A stretch of 64,000 bases of DNA from an uncultured Coriobacteriaceae bacterium (GTDB lineage Bacteria > Actinomycetota > Coriobacteriia > Coriobacteriales > Atopobiaceae): contig CADBDT010000011.1 in NCBI GenBank assembly GCA_902793465.1, positions 1-64,000 on the forward strand, written 5' to 3'. Below the pieces are notes generated by a model that worked only from the letters and a program-made list of their open reading frames with translations, had not been told where the DNA came from and made no database searches. Below, piece by piece: positions 53,211-62,300 of this stretch. Numbering within the stretch: position 1 is the first letter of the stretch; each line of letters begins with the position of its first letter. The position numbers were made by a program, and so were the translations under genes.

Positions 53211-53241
53211 CCTATCAAGAGGGAGTACCCCTCTTGATAGG
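53211..53241. repeat. Single REP hairpin providing a stop codon
   Basis: CCTATCAAGAGGGAGTACCC and its complement, a half-size version of the REP family. The last codons and the TGA (53215-53217) of the U32-like gene lie within it. Confidence 0.75.
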
Positions 53242-54711
53242 TTCAAACTCCGCGGTAACGGAGCTGCCACCTGTGACGAAGGCCAGCGCTGCCTGCAGGC
53301 TGGGACGAGCGTCGAGCTTAAGACCATGCATCCAGTGGTCCTGCAGCTTGCGTGGGGGCTCGCGATACGTAAGCACCCGCGGCTTGCCGTCCGCATCCCA
53401 CACCGTACGCGGCGGGTTGGCCTCGGGCGACAGGAATTGTTCCAGCTCAACGGGCACACCACCACCAACAAGCAGGCTTCCTGCCGTAAGCGCAACTCCT
53501 TGCTTGGGGTCTGCGAGGTCGGATAGCGCAGCGAGCGTACCAACGTCGTTGGCGCAAAGGCGAACGCCCGCGGCTCCCATGTTGGCCTGGCGACGCTGCA
53601 ACCACACGTGCAGTTCTTCAAGCTCCTCGCTCGCAAGACCCTCCCCCTGTTGGGGACAAAAGAGCAGTGTAACCGGCCGTGTGGCATCTTCCGCGCCGGC
53701 AGCCGCAAGCACATCGGAAAGCAAGCTGTCCTTTATCTGGCTCCCCGCATACACGCGCTCTGGATCGCGCACCTCCACAGGCGCCTCGATGGCGCTAGCA
53801 TGCTGCCTCGCGGCACCGTAATAGCATGAGCACCCGTGGCCGAAGGTCTGCTCGTACAGAGCGGCGCGCTCGTCGCTGTCCACACGCGCCTCGGCCTCGC
53901 GCAAGAACGTTAGTGCCCGCACGCGCTCGGGCAACGGGCGCCCGCGACCGCCAAGCTTGCCGTAGCGCACACCAGCGCGTTGAAAGGCCTCCACCTCGCA
54001 GGCGCCGCAGGGGTCCGGATTCACGTACGTACGGCTCGAACCCAGGCAGGCATGCGTGGTATAGGTGGTGCAAAACGTGTACAGGGGCTCACCTACCAGG
54101 CTGGCATCCGAACCCGTGCGTGGCGCATAGCCCACACCGTGGTAGTGCTCGCAGTAGCCGTCCACCAGCGGACACTTGTCGAAGAAGACCATGCTTTCGG
54201 CTTCCATGCCCGGAACCGCACGCAGCACCTTTCCCGCCAAAGCGGCATCCATAAAGCGCGGAAGCACGATGCGAGAGACTCCCAACTTGGCAAACGCACG
54301 CGCGCTCTGCGTGCTGGCACACACGGACAGGAGCGAGAGTACGCGCACGAGCTTGCTCCCCGTCTCGCGCAAACGCCACAGGAGTCCCAGGTCACGCACG
54401 ATAACACCCGTGCCGCCCATGCTTTCGAATGCCTCGCACAGCTCCACAAGGTAGTCCAGCTGTTCCTCGTCGTAGTGGCCGTTGAGTGCAAGGTATAGCG
54501 GGATGTCGTGCGCGGCGGCCTTTGCGGCAAGTCGTGCGAGCTCGTCGCGCGTTTCCAAGTTGGCACGACCTTGTCGGCGGCTTATGGAATCGTGATCGCC
54601 GTAGCGCTCCCGCCACCACGCCTCCTGGATGCTGCAGTACAGCTCCCCTGCTCCCGCCTTCGCAAGCGGTGCTACTTCGTTTGCCGCATGCGCCGGAGCA
54701 CAGTAGATCAT
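53215..54711 (-). CDS. U32-like peptidase-family protein
   Basis: A 498-residue protein with ATG at 54711 after TAGGGAGTGATC. It opens MIYCAPAHAANEVAPLAKAG and continues with a TIM-barrel-like series (PLYLALNGHYDEEQLDYLVE, GGTGVIVRDLGLLWRL), as in U32 family proteins. A cysteine-rich middle (about residues 185-260: KCPLVDGYCEHYHG, CTTYTTHACLGS, DPCGACEVE) is in the place where U32 proteins bind an iron-sulfur cluster. Some U32 proteins are collagenase-like, others work in RNA or quinone hydroxylation or in peptide maturation. The end EPIKRGTPS is encoded by the REP hairpin, so the native C-terminus was probably different. Confidence 0.78.
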   Translation of the reverse strand: MIYCAPAHAANEVAPLAKAGAGELYCSIQEAWWRERYGDHDSISRRQGRANLETRDELARLAAKAAAHDIPLYLALNGHYDEEQLDYLVELCEAFESMGGTGVIVRDLGLLWRLRETGSKLVRVLSLLSVCASTQSARAFAKLGVSRIVLPRFMDAALAGKVLRAVPGMEAESMVFFDKCPLVDGYCEHYHGVGYAPRTGSDASLVGEPLYTFCTTYTTHACLGSSRTYVNPDPCGACEVEAFQRAGVRYGKLGGRGRPLPERVRALTFLREAEARVDSDERAALYEQTFGHGCSCYYGAARQHASAIEAPVEVRDPERVYAGSQIKDSLLSDVLAAAGAEDATRPVTLLFCPQQGEGLASEELEELHVWLQRRQANMGAAGVRLCANDVGTLAALSDLADPKQGVALTAGSLLVGGGVPVELEQFLSPEANPPRTVWDADGKPRVLTYREPPRKLQDHWMHGLKLDARPSLQAALAFVTGGSSVTAEFEPIKRGTPS

Positions 54712-54747
54712 TGGATCACTCCCTACGCCACTTCCCCGAGTACGTTC

Positions 54748-54785
54748 GGGTGTGCTGCGAGGAATACTCCCCTCGCGGCACACCG
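54748..54785. repeat. GGAATACTCCCC-core palindrome
   Basis: GTGTGCTGCGAGG and its complement around AATACT, between the TPR lipoprotein and U32-like genes. Same core family as the REP elements. Confidence 0.65.
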
Positions 54786-54786
54786 T

Positions 54787-56541
54787 CTATATCTCGAGCT
54801 TGCCCGACGCAATCTCCTTGCCGTCCGCATCCTTAACAACAATCGTGCCCGAAACCGACTCCACCGCGGCGCTCTTTAGCGCGCCGGCGTTCTTTGCCTT
54901 TAGCAGAAGATAGTGATGCGATCCGTTGCCGTTCTTGTATAGCAGGCCGGCATTAAGGAGCTGCACATCCACTCCGTTAACCTTCCAGTCGTCCTTGGTG
55001 TCAAACGACACTTTTCCTTTGCCTTTATATCCGCTCGAGTACTCGACTGCCACAAAGTCGTCGTTTGCACCACGAATGCCGGTTACGGAAAGCGAGAACA
55101 CATCCTTCTGGTCGATGACCTTCTTCTTTTCTATCTTCTTAAAATCCTTGTCGCTCTCGCCGGCCTTCCACGAAAGGGGAAGCGTTGCCAAGTCCACTGT
55201 TTTGTTGCCGGTCATGTCCGAAACGGTAACCGCGCAGGTCATCTCCTTAAGCTCGCCCTTAACAAGCGATACCGTCTTGTCGTCTTCCTTACCATAGAAC
55301 GAGCCCCAGCCACTCCCCTGCTCACCTGCGTTGGCGAGAGCGGAGGCACCCGAGAAGTTCTGAATCTCAATCCCGTTTGCAATAGCGTTCTTTGCCTGCA
55401 CACGCAACTTTTTGTCACCCGTCTTGTTGAGCATCAAGAACTCGGCTATGGGCTTGTCGCTCGACATGTGGTAGCCCGTAAGCACAACGGTACAGTTGTC
55501 GTCGTCTGTAATCACGTAGGGCAGTCCCACATGGGGCTCCACCTTGGAAAAGTCGATATTGGCTTCCTTGGTCGTTTTTGACGACGAGGTCGACGAGCTG
55601 GAGGATGAGCTCTTGGAAGAGCTTGAAGAGGAACTCTTAGACGAGCTCGACGAACTCGAGGACGAACTGGATGAGGAGCTCGAGGAAGACGAACTCGAAG
55701 ACGAGCTGCTGCTGTTGTCTACCTGCTCGGAAAGCCCCAGCTGCTTGTCGATTGCCTCCAGGTAGGCAAGCAGCGCCTTGGCATCTGCATCTTTGGAAAA
55801 CTTGTTTTTGAGCGCCTTGGTTAGCTCCGTGTGCAACGATTCGTAGACTTCGCCACTGCTCTTGCTGCCTTCCTTGTTGTTCATGGCTTCCCACAGCTTG
55901 GTTTCTATGCGGTCCCACAGGCTGTTGTAAGAGATCTCGGTCGAGCGCTTTTTGGAAACCTTGGAACCCTTTTTTGCTTCGCCAACAACCTCGTCGCCCG
56001 TCTTTAGGGCATCGTCGGCCGCAAAGCCGCTGGCCACAGCGGCCGTCTGTACGTTTAGCGGAATGCCTGCATCGGTGGGGAACAAATAGAGGCTCGTGAG
56101 GGCCTGAACGAGCGCCAGCTCGTTCTTCTCTTGATGCAGCATTGCGAGCGTAAGGTTTACGTTGGCGCCATAGTGCCGCGGATACGTTTTGAGTACGCCC
56201 TCGTAACCCTCTTGCGCCTTTTCGTAGTCGCCCTTCTTGTACTGCTCGTTGGCCGCCTGGAAGTCCTTGTTTACCTCGTCCGTGAGCGTTGCCTCGTCCT
56301 TGTCGCTTTTGGCATCGCTGCGCTGCTTGCCGGTTTCGAGCGCCTTTTTCTTAAACTGCTCCATCTCGCTTATGTCGCGCGGCTCGCGACCCTTAAACGC
56401 GCCCTCCTGCACGGCAGCAGATCCCTGCGCTGCAGACCCCTGAGCGGACGTGCCTGCCCCCTTGCCGCCACACCCGGGCAGCACCAAAACCAGAAGCGCA
56501 AACAAGGAAACGAGAAACACTCGTACAAGCTGCTTCTTCAT
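54787..56541 (-). CDS. Lipoprotein with TPR-like region and poly-serine linker
   Basis: A 584-residue exported protein. ATG at 56541 behind GGAGAAGAAC; lipobox VLPGC. Residues about 85-150 hold TPR-like helices (ANEQYKKGDYEKAQEGYEGV). Two further helical segments are followed by a serine run of about 50 residues broken by a few Lys/Thr, which acts as a flexible linker. The C-terminal 220 residues are beta-rich (VEPHVGLPYVITDDDNCTVVLTGY). No known domain recognised there. It lies 22 bases after the Cys-rich peptide gene and so is probably in the same operon, which suggests that the peptide or its product acts at the cell surface (inference). Confidence 0.8.
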   Translation of the reverse strand: MKKQLVRVFLVSLFALLVLVLPGCGGKGAGTSAQGSAAQGSAAVQEGAFKGREPRDISEMEQFKKKALETGKQRSDAKSDKDEATLTDEVNKDFQAANEQYKKGDYEKAQEGYEGVLKTYPRHYGANVNLTLAMLHQEKNELALVQALTSLYLFPTDAGIPLNVQTAAVASGFAADDALKTGDEVVGEAKKGSKVSKKRSTEISYNSLWDRIETKLWEAMNNKEGSKSSGEVYESLHTELTKALKNKFSKDADAKALLAYLEAIDKQLGLSEQVDNSSSSSSSSSSSSSSSSSSSSSSSSSKSSSSSSSKSSSSSSSTSSSKTTKEANIDFSKVEPHVGLPYVITDDDNCTVVLTGYHMSSDKPIAEFLMLNKTGDKKLRVQAKNAIANGIEIQNFSGASALANAGEQGSGWGSFYGKEDDKTVSLVKGELKEMTCAVTVSDMTGNKTVDLATLPLSWKAGESDKDFKKIEKKKVIDQKDVFSLSVTGIRGANDDFVAVEYSSGYKGKGKVSFDTKDDWKVNGVDVQLLNAGLLYKNGNGSHHYLLLKAKNAGALKSAAVESVSGTIVVKDADGKEIASGKLEI

Positions 56542-56563
56542 GTTCTTCTCCCAACTCGCTCGC

Positions 56564-57031
56564 TTAGTGGACGGGCACGCATGCGCACGGAGCGCCGCAG
56601 GAAACCCAGCCGCCTCCCCCTCCCGACGAGACGCTCTCGCAGCTGCAGCTCTGGTAGCCGTCGCAGCTGCATACATCTTCGCAGGTGCATTCGGCGTCAC
56701 AGGTGCAAACCGTCTCGGTGGGCGCTGGGGTGGCCACGGCATCGCACGTGCACACGGTTTCGGTGGAACCGCTTGGCGCAGGTGTTGCCACGGTGTCGCA
56801 GGTGCACACGGTGTGCGTGCTTATTACCGTGTCGCAGCTGCAGTACGTTCCCATAACCTGGGCATCAAACTTGTTCTTTGCTTTGTTGTAGTCGTCTACA
56901 AAGTACGTCTTCATGGATGGCTTAAACACGCTGTTGCCGTCCACGATAATCTCGATTTGAGGCTTGGGTAGCACCTCGTCGGAACCCTTTGCAAGGGCGC
57001 GGTCATCGTAGCTTTTACTGGAATTAGACAT
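56564..57031 (-). CDS. 155-residue CxC-rich peptide, candidate radical SAM substrate
   Basis: ATG at 57031 overlaps the end of the maturase frame and has AGGAAGGGAG upstream. The first 60 residues are polar, without Cys (IEIIVDGNSVFKPSMKTYFV), and suit a leader. The rest has 17 Cys, mostly as CxC: CSCD, CTCD (three times), ECTCED, CSCDG, CSCES, then a Gly run and SCGAPCAC. The TVCTCD(T/A)VATPAP units are repeated. Clustered Cys followed by Asp recall thioether-forming (sactipeptide/ranthipeptide) precursors, but the CxCD spacing is unlike the common ones. It follows a PqqD-like gene and a radical SAM/SPASM gene, the usual order of such clusters. A metal-binding protein is the main alternative. 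Confidence 0.75.
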   Translation of the reverse strand: MSNSSKSYDDRALAKGSDEVLPKPQIEIIVDGNSVFKPSMKTYFVDDYNKAKNKFDAQVMGTYCSCDTVISTHTVCTCDTVATPAPSGSTETVCTCDAVATPAPTETVCTCDAECTCEDVCSCDGYQSCSCESVSSGGGGGWVSCGAPCACVPVH

Positions 57032-58420
57032 CCTGTGTGCTCCCTTCCTCCTGGGGCTTCCACTCCAGCTTGCGCTGAATTTGGTTTAGGGTAAGCGCGC
57101 GGCTAATCTCGCAGCGCATGCTGCCACGATGCTCCTCTATCTGAATGCCGTCGAGCACCTTGGCCGCGCAGTCGCCCGCGCAGTGCCAGCGACAAAAACA
57201 GTCGTCGCAATAGCGAATGTTGTGCACATTGAGCGCCGAGAGCGCCTCGAGCTTGGCATCGTCGAACACAAACTCGTCGCGTTCTGGGTCAAAGCGACCG
57301 AAGAAGAAGCGCTTGCTGCGCGGGTCGGAGGCGCCGTAACGTCTCCTGTGGGAGTTACGGTAAAGCTGCCGCTGCTCACCTTGCAAAACGTGTCGGAGAT
57401 AACGTCCTGCCGCGCGCCACTAAACACGAGGCGCAGCTTGTGTTCCTTTGCCACGGCCAACGACTCCAAGTAGCGCTTTACAAAGGTGGCGGAGTCCGGC
57501 ATTGCGTTGGTCGACGTTTTGCAGCGACCGCATTCCCACACGGGCTCGAAGTGCAGCTGCTCCAGCCCCGGATAATTCTGTGCCACAAACTCCACGATGT
57601 CCGGCATGGCATCTACCATGGCCTCCGTAACCGTGGTCCGAATGCCAAAGCCCACGCCCGCCTCGCAGAGCCGCCTCATGGTGCGGTCTGCGGCTTGGAA
57701 GGAGCCCTTGCCACCGGCTGTGGGACGGTTTGCGTCTTGGAACGCGGGCAGACCATCGAACGACACGTTTACGGAGTTGAAGTTGGCCACCACAAAGTCC
57801 AGCTGCTCCTCGGTAAGAACCCCGTTGGTCGCGGCGTTAAAGATGGCGGGCACGCCAAGCTCCTCTGCCACGTCCTGCGCGTACCACACGATCTGTTGTA
57901 TAAGGTCGTACGCGCAAAACGGCTCGCCGTTGCCGTGGATGGACACCAAAAAGTTGTGGGTACCGTCTCCCTCGTCGCGGCGCTCCCGCGCGTTCTTGGC
58001 AATAAGGTCAACCGCACGCTGGGCGCACCTAAGGTCCATTGTGGTTATGGGCTCGCCGTTGCCGCCGCCCTCTCCGCCAAAGGCATAGCAGTACGTGCAG
58101 CGCAGGTTGCAGTTGTTTGTGGGAAAGAGCGTAACCTGCGTTGGCCTAAACGTACGCTCGTGGTGCGGGAGGACGCGATTCTCAAAGAAACCGCGCTCGG
58201 CAAACGCACGCACCACCGCCTGCTCGTCGGCACTCATGACATCGTACGCGGTGTGATCTTGCGCATAGGCAAGGGCTGCCGCAATGGCCGGCTCGTTGGC
58301 GCGCGCCATCAGGCGACCGAGAGGCGCATACAGAATGGGACCCTTGTTGTCTTGCAGCACAAAGAGCTCGGGAGCCGACGGCTCATACAAGGAGCCCTTT
58401 TGCGGGGCGTTGCCGCTCAT
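57024..58420 (-). pseudogene. Frameshifted radical SAM/SPASM peptide maturase
   Basis: From ATG 58420 the frame encodes about 360 residues of a radical SAM peptide maturase: TLFPTNNCNLRCTYCYAFGG (CxxxCxxC cluster), GNGEP, ATNGVL, SFDGLPAFQDANRP. At about 57335-57350, after FTVTPTGDVTA, it leaves frame; the other frame resumes ASDPRSKRFFFGRF and then the SPASM cluster (YCDDCFCRWHCAGDC ... RCEIS), ending at 57024. The junction falls where SPASM proteins have the auxiliary-cluster Cys (VTxCYE), so a short deletion seems to have removed it. If real, the enzyme is dead; a sequencing error cannot be excluded. TGA/ATG overlap with the PqqD-like gene upstream. Confidence 0.75.
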
Positions 58421-58821
58421 GCCTGTGTCTCCGTAAGGTTTACGAGCACGGTGTTGGCGAGGTATCCCGCCTGGCCCAGCTCCACAAAGAACGACGCCAC
58501 GTCGGCAGGTTTCAGCTGGCCATTAGCACTGGCAAGCTCGTCTATGGTACGGCTGCCGTCGGCCAAGCGCACGAGCTCGGCACCGGTGGCGTCCACTTTA
58601 AAGAGGTGGGTGTTGCCGTACATGCCGTGTACCACGTTGCCAGCGGGCACAAGCTCAATGCCTGCGACCATTACGGGACCTAGGGCTGACTCCGCATTTG
58701 GTACCGAGGCCGTCACAAAGTTTGCGCTCTGCACGTTTGTGCCAACAACAGCTCCCGCCACTCCAAGCGTCGCGAGCGCCACGAACCCAAACGCCCCTTT
58801 TACGAACGCCCTTCTCTCCAT
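58417..58821 (-). CDS. PqqD-like protein with Tat-like N-terminus
   Basis: A 134-residue protein, ATG at 58821 after AAGGGGG. Residues 1-27 look like a twin-arginine signal (MERRAFVKG then a hydrophobic stretch). The C-terminal part, HLFKVDATGAELVRLADGSRTIDEL, fits PqqD-like domains (LxxTGAxIxxLxDGxxTxxEL), which bind leader peptides for radical SAM enzymes. A PqqD domain is normally cytoplasmic, so the Tat-like signal is odd: it may be a membrane anchor instead. It overlaps the maturase gene by 4 bases (ATGA) and is the first gene of the array. Confidence 0.75.
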   Translation of the reverse strand: MERRAFVKGAFGFVALATLGVAGAVVGTNVQSANFVTASVPNAESALGPVMVAGIELVPAGNVVHGMYGNTHLFKVDATGAELVRLADGSRTIDELASANGQLKPADVASFFVELGQAGYLANTVLVNLTETQA

Positions 58822-59306
58822 CGCAACCCCCTTAGCATGCCCTTTGTGTAATTTAGTATATGCCAACGGGGATATGGTCGTTCGTCAAACTAGTGGACGG
58901 TATATCCCAAGGTGGTGCCCCAGGTGTTTACCAATCAAGGGGGAGTACCCCTCTTGATAGGTACCAATCAAGAGGGGTACTCCCCCTTGATTGGTACACT
59001 CCTCCACAGACGTGTGGAGCCGCCCGAGTGCGGCTCCCTGTTACTTAGCAACATCCAAGAACGTTGCACTAATTAAATTATACCCGACCAGAAGTATCTT
59101 AATCCGTCTTTTGCTCCATCCTAGATGCACCCCGGATACAACATTCCATATTTGTGGTTCTGCGCTATTCTGTTTGTTGCTAAGATACGAGATAGAGGGT
59201 TTATGGCTCTGTTAATATAATCTACGAACTTCTTCGCGTTTATACTGTTGGTCACGTTAAACCATTTTGTATTTTGATATTATAGGCCAGAACGTTGGGG
59301 GATACC
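58822..59306. other. Intergenic region with AT-rich promoter zone
   Basis: No gene seen. It contains the divergent promoters of the minus-strand array and the subtilase, a REP double hairpin (58930-58995) and, at 59060-59290, AT-rich DNA likely to hold the subtilase promoter. Confidence 0.5.
58930..58995. repeat. REP-like double hairpin, copy 4
   Basis: ACCAATCAAGGGGGAGTACC, inner arm and complementary half, 66 bases long like copies 1-3. Here it lies in a divergent promoter region rather than after a gene. Confidence 0.8.
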
Positions 59307-62300
59307 ATGCACCTGCACAAACGCACCCGAACGATCGTCGCAATTCTTTTGGTCCTTTGCGTTGTTGCCGTAGCGCTTTTTACGCGAATTCCTGCGCAAA
59401 CGCCATCGCAGCCAGCAGGGCAACCCATGCCGTCTGGAAGCGCTCAGAAGTCAGACGAGCCTCCTGTACCCAACGACTCCGCTTCCGTTCCCGCACAAAC
59501 CGATGCCACGGACGTGCAAGCAGACGGAAGCACAAGCGCGCCCTCAGCTTCCAGCGTCTCCGATAACGCCTCCGAAGCCGCTGTTCACGAAGGCACAGCC
59601 TCTGCGGAGGCCAACTCCGTAAGCGAGGACCTCCAGCGCCAGGTAAACGCCGCAATCCCGCGCGCCGAGCGTACGACAGTTGCCAAGAATGCGGCGTATG
59701 AGCCAGGCGTGGTGCTCGCTTCGGTAAGCAAGGGCACAACACCCGCGCAATTCTCGCAAGCCATAGCAGAGGCAGGCATTAAGACTGTGCAGCAAAACGG
59801 CGTCGAGGCCGTAACGGACGACCTTGTGTTGGCAAAGCTGGCTGCAGATGCCTCGCTCGACGATGCAATCTACGAGCTGGAGAGCACCGGCGTAGCTAAA
59901 GGTGCGCAACCGAACTATATCTACGAAATCGCGGAAGAGCTCGTGCCTGAGAATCCGCAAGCGGCAAGCGATACCAAGACCACCAACGACATCAGCACCC
60001 TTAAGCCATCCGACGAATCCAACCTGGCAACCGAAGTCGGCCCAGTAGAGCCCACCGCGGTGGAAGAGCAGTCCGATGCCCAGCCCACGACCAGCGTTCA
60101 GTCCACGTCGTTCACAGCGGCAAGAGACGCACTCAACGACACGCATGCAAGAGAACAGTGGGGCCTAGACAGCATAGACGCGCTTGATGCCTGGGAATAC
60201 CCACCCCTAAAGAACGCCACAACAACAGTTGGGGTGGGCGTTATAGACAACGGCTTCAACGATTCCCACGAAGACCTTGTAGACAATATTCGGAGCACGT
60301 ACAACGCCACAACCAAGGTCGAAAACGTGCCCGTTCCCTGTCCCCCTGGCACGCCAAACGCGGACCATGGCATCCATGTTGCCGGCATTGTTGCAGCCAC
60401 ATCAAACAACAACAAGGGCATAAGCGGCGTTGGGTTTAACCACCTCAAGCTCTCCCTGGTACGCCTCACGGACGAAAACAATCCCGAGAGGATCTCCACT
60501 GATGTTGTAGCACAGGGTTTCGAGTACCTTATTAAACATAAAGATCAGTACAACATTCGCGTAGCGAGCATGAGCATTGGCGGCAAGGTCAGCAGCCTTC
60601 CCCCTAATGACGACGCCATCCTTGCAAAGATTGACAAAGCGTACGAGCAGGGAATCGTAACGGTTGCATCGGCTGGCAACGAGACCGGAACGGCCATACC
60701 ACCCTACATCAACTATCCCAGCGACTACGAGACCGTGGTAAGCGTAATAAACCTGCGCAACACCAATAGCAACGACCCCAAGAGCGTGGAGAAAAGCAGC
60801 ACTTCCAACTACAACGCTCTTGGCGAGAAGAGCAAGAACATCTCGGCCCCCGGTACTGACATATACAGCACCTATCCGAGCGGCTATGGAAACATGTCGG
60901 GTACGTCCATGGCGGCCCCGCACGTTTCGGGCGTTGTGGGTCTTATGTTTGCAGTCAACCCAAAGTTGAGCGCAGCTCAGGCAAAGAACCTGCTGTATAG
61001 CAGCGCTCGCGATATAGGCACCGAAGACTGGGACGAAACGTACGGATATGGCGAGGTTAACGCCGCGGCTGCGGTTCGCGCCGCCGCAGCTGGCACCATT
61101 GCGGGGCCTGAATACCTTGCCACTGGCTCGCAGGCAACGTATACCCTTGGACCAGACTTCGAGGGATGGAGGTTCTCGTCATCCAACCCAGACGTGCTTA
61201 CAATCAGCACAAACGGGGCAGCCACTGCGGTTTCGGCTGGCATCGTTACCGTAAGCGCCAGCAACGGAAGCTCCTCCGTTACGCAGCAGGTAACGGTCCT
61301 TGGCCCCATAACGGGCACGAACTTTGTGGCAAAGGATGGATCCGCATCGTTGTCCATAACCACGCCCGACGGATGCAGCGACCTCGCGTGGGAGTGGAGT
61401 TCCAGCAACGAGCCCGCTGCAACCGTCACCAACAACGGAGAGGTTAACGGCCATAGCGTGGGCACCACGACCATTACCGCAACGCTCAGGGCAAACCCGA
61501 ACGTTTCGCTGAGCCACACCGTTACGGTATACGACACGCTTCAGGGCGACGTGTACGTGCCCGTAGAACGCACAGCCAACCTAACGCCTGTTATCCCATC
61601 TGGCTTCGAAAACCCAACGGTAAGCTGGTCCAGCGCAAACGAGCAGGTCGCAACCGTTACCGCATCCGACAATAAAGGCGAGGTAACGGCCAAAAAAGCT
61701 GGCGGCGCAGCCATTGTTTGCACCATTACATCGGACAAACAGTCCGTAACCAATATATGGCCCGTCTACGTGTACGGGCCCATTGAGGGCAACACCCGCG
61801 TGGGAATCGGGCAGAGCACGCAGCTCAAGGTCGCAGGCGTCAGTGGCGTGGAAGATCTCCAAACAGGTTGGACGTGGTCACTGTACGAGGGTTCAAGCAA
61901 CGAGGTGGCAACCGTAAGTGACAGCGGTGTTGTGACCGGCAGACAGCCAGGTACGGTTACGGTTACGGCAACTAGGGGAACCGAGCCAAATACGGCAAGC
62001 TTCTCGCATACCATGGAGGTAACCACGCTGTCGCTCGCCAACGCAAAGGTAACCATCCCCAAGCAGACCTATACTGGCAGCAAACTCACGCCAGCTCCTG
62101 CGGTAACGCTCAACGGAACCACGCTTGTGGCTGGCACCGACCACGAGGTGGTCGACCAGAACATCGTAAACGTTGGCTCGTACAACGTTGTTATTCAGGG
62201 CAAAGGCGTCTATGCAGGCACAGCAACCGGCAATTTTGTGGTTGAGCCCAAGCGTCTTACACCGCCAAAGCCCAAAACCGGCCTCGTGTACAACGGATCG

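Noticed and set aside
55590-55720. Asp/Glu-rich coding frame on the plus strand (LEDELLEELEEELL pattern)
   Set aside because: It is the complement of the serine-run codons in the lipoprotein gene.
57024-57386. Separate gene encoding the SPASM part
   Set aside because: It has no ribosome site and its first residues do not match a natural start; it continues the upstream maturase after the frameshift.
57440-58957. 505-codon open frame on the plus strand
   Set aside because: Antisense to the radical SAM and PqqD-like genes; no family resemblance.
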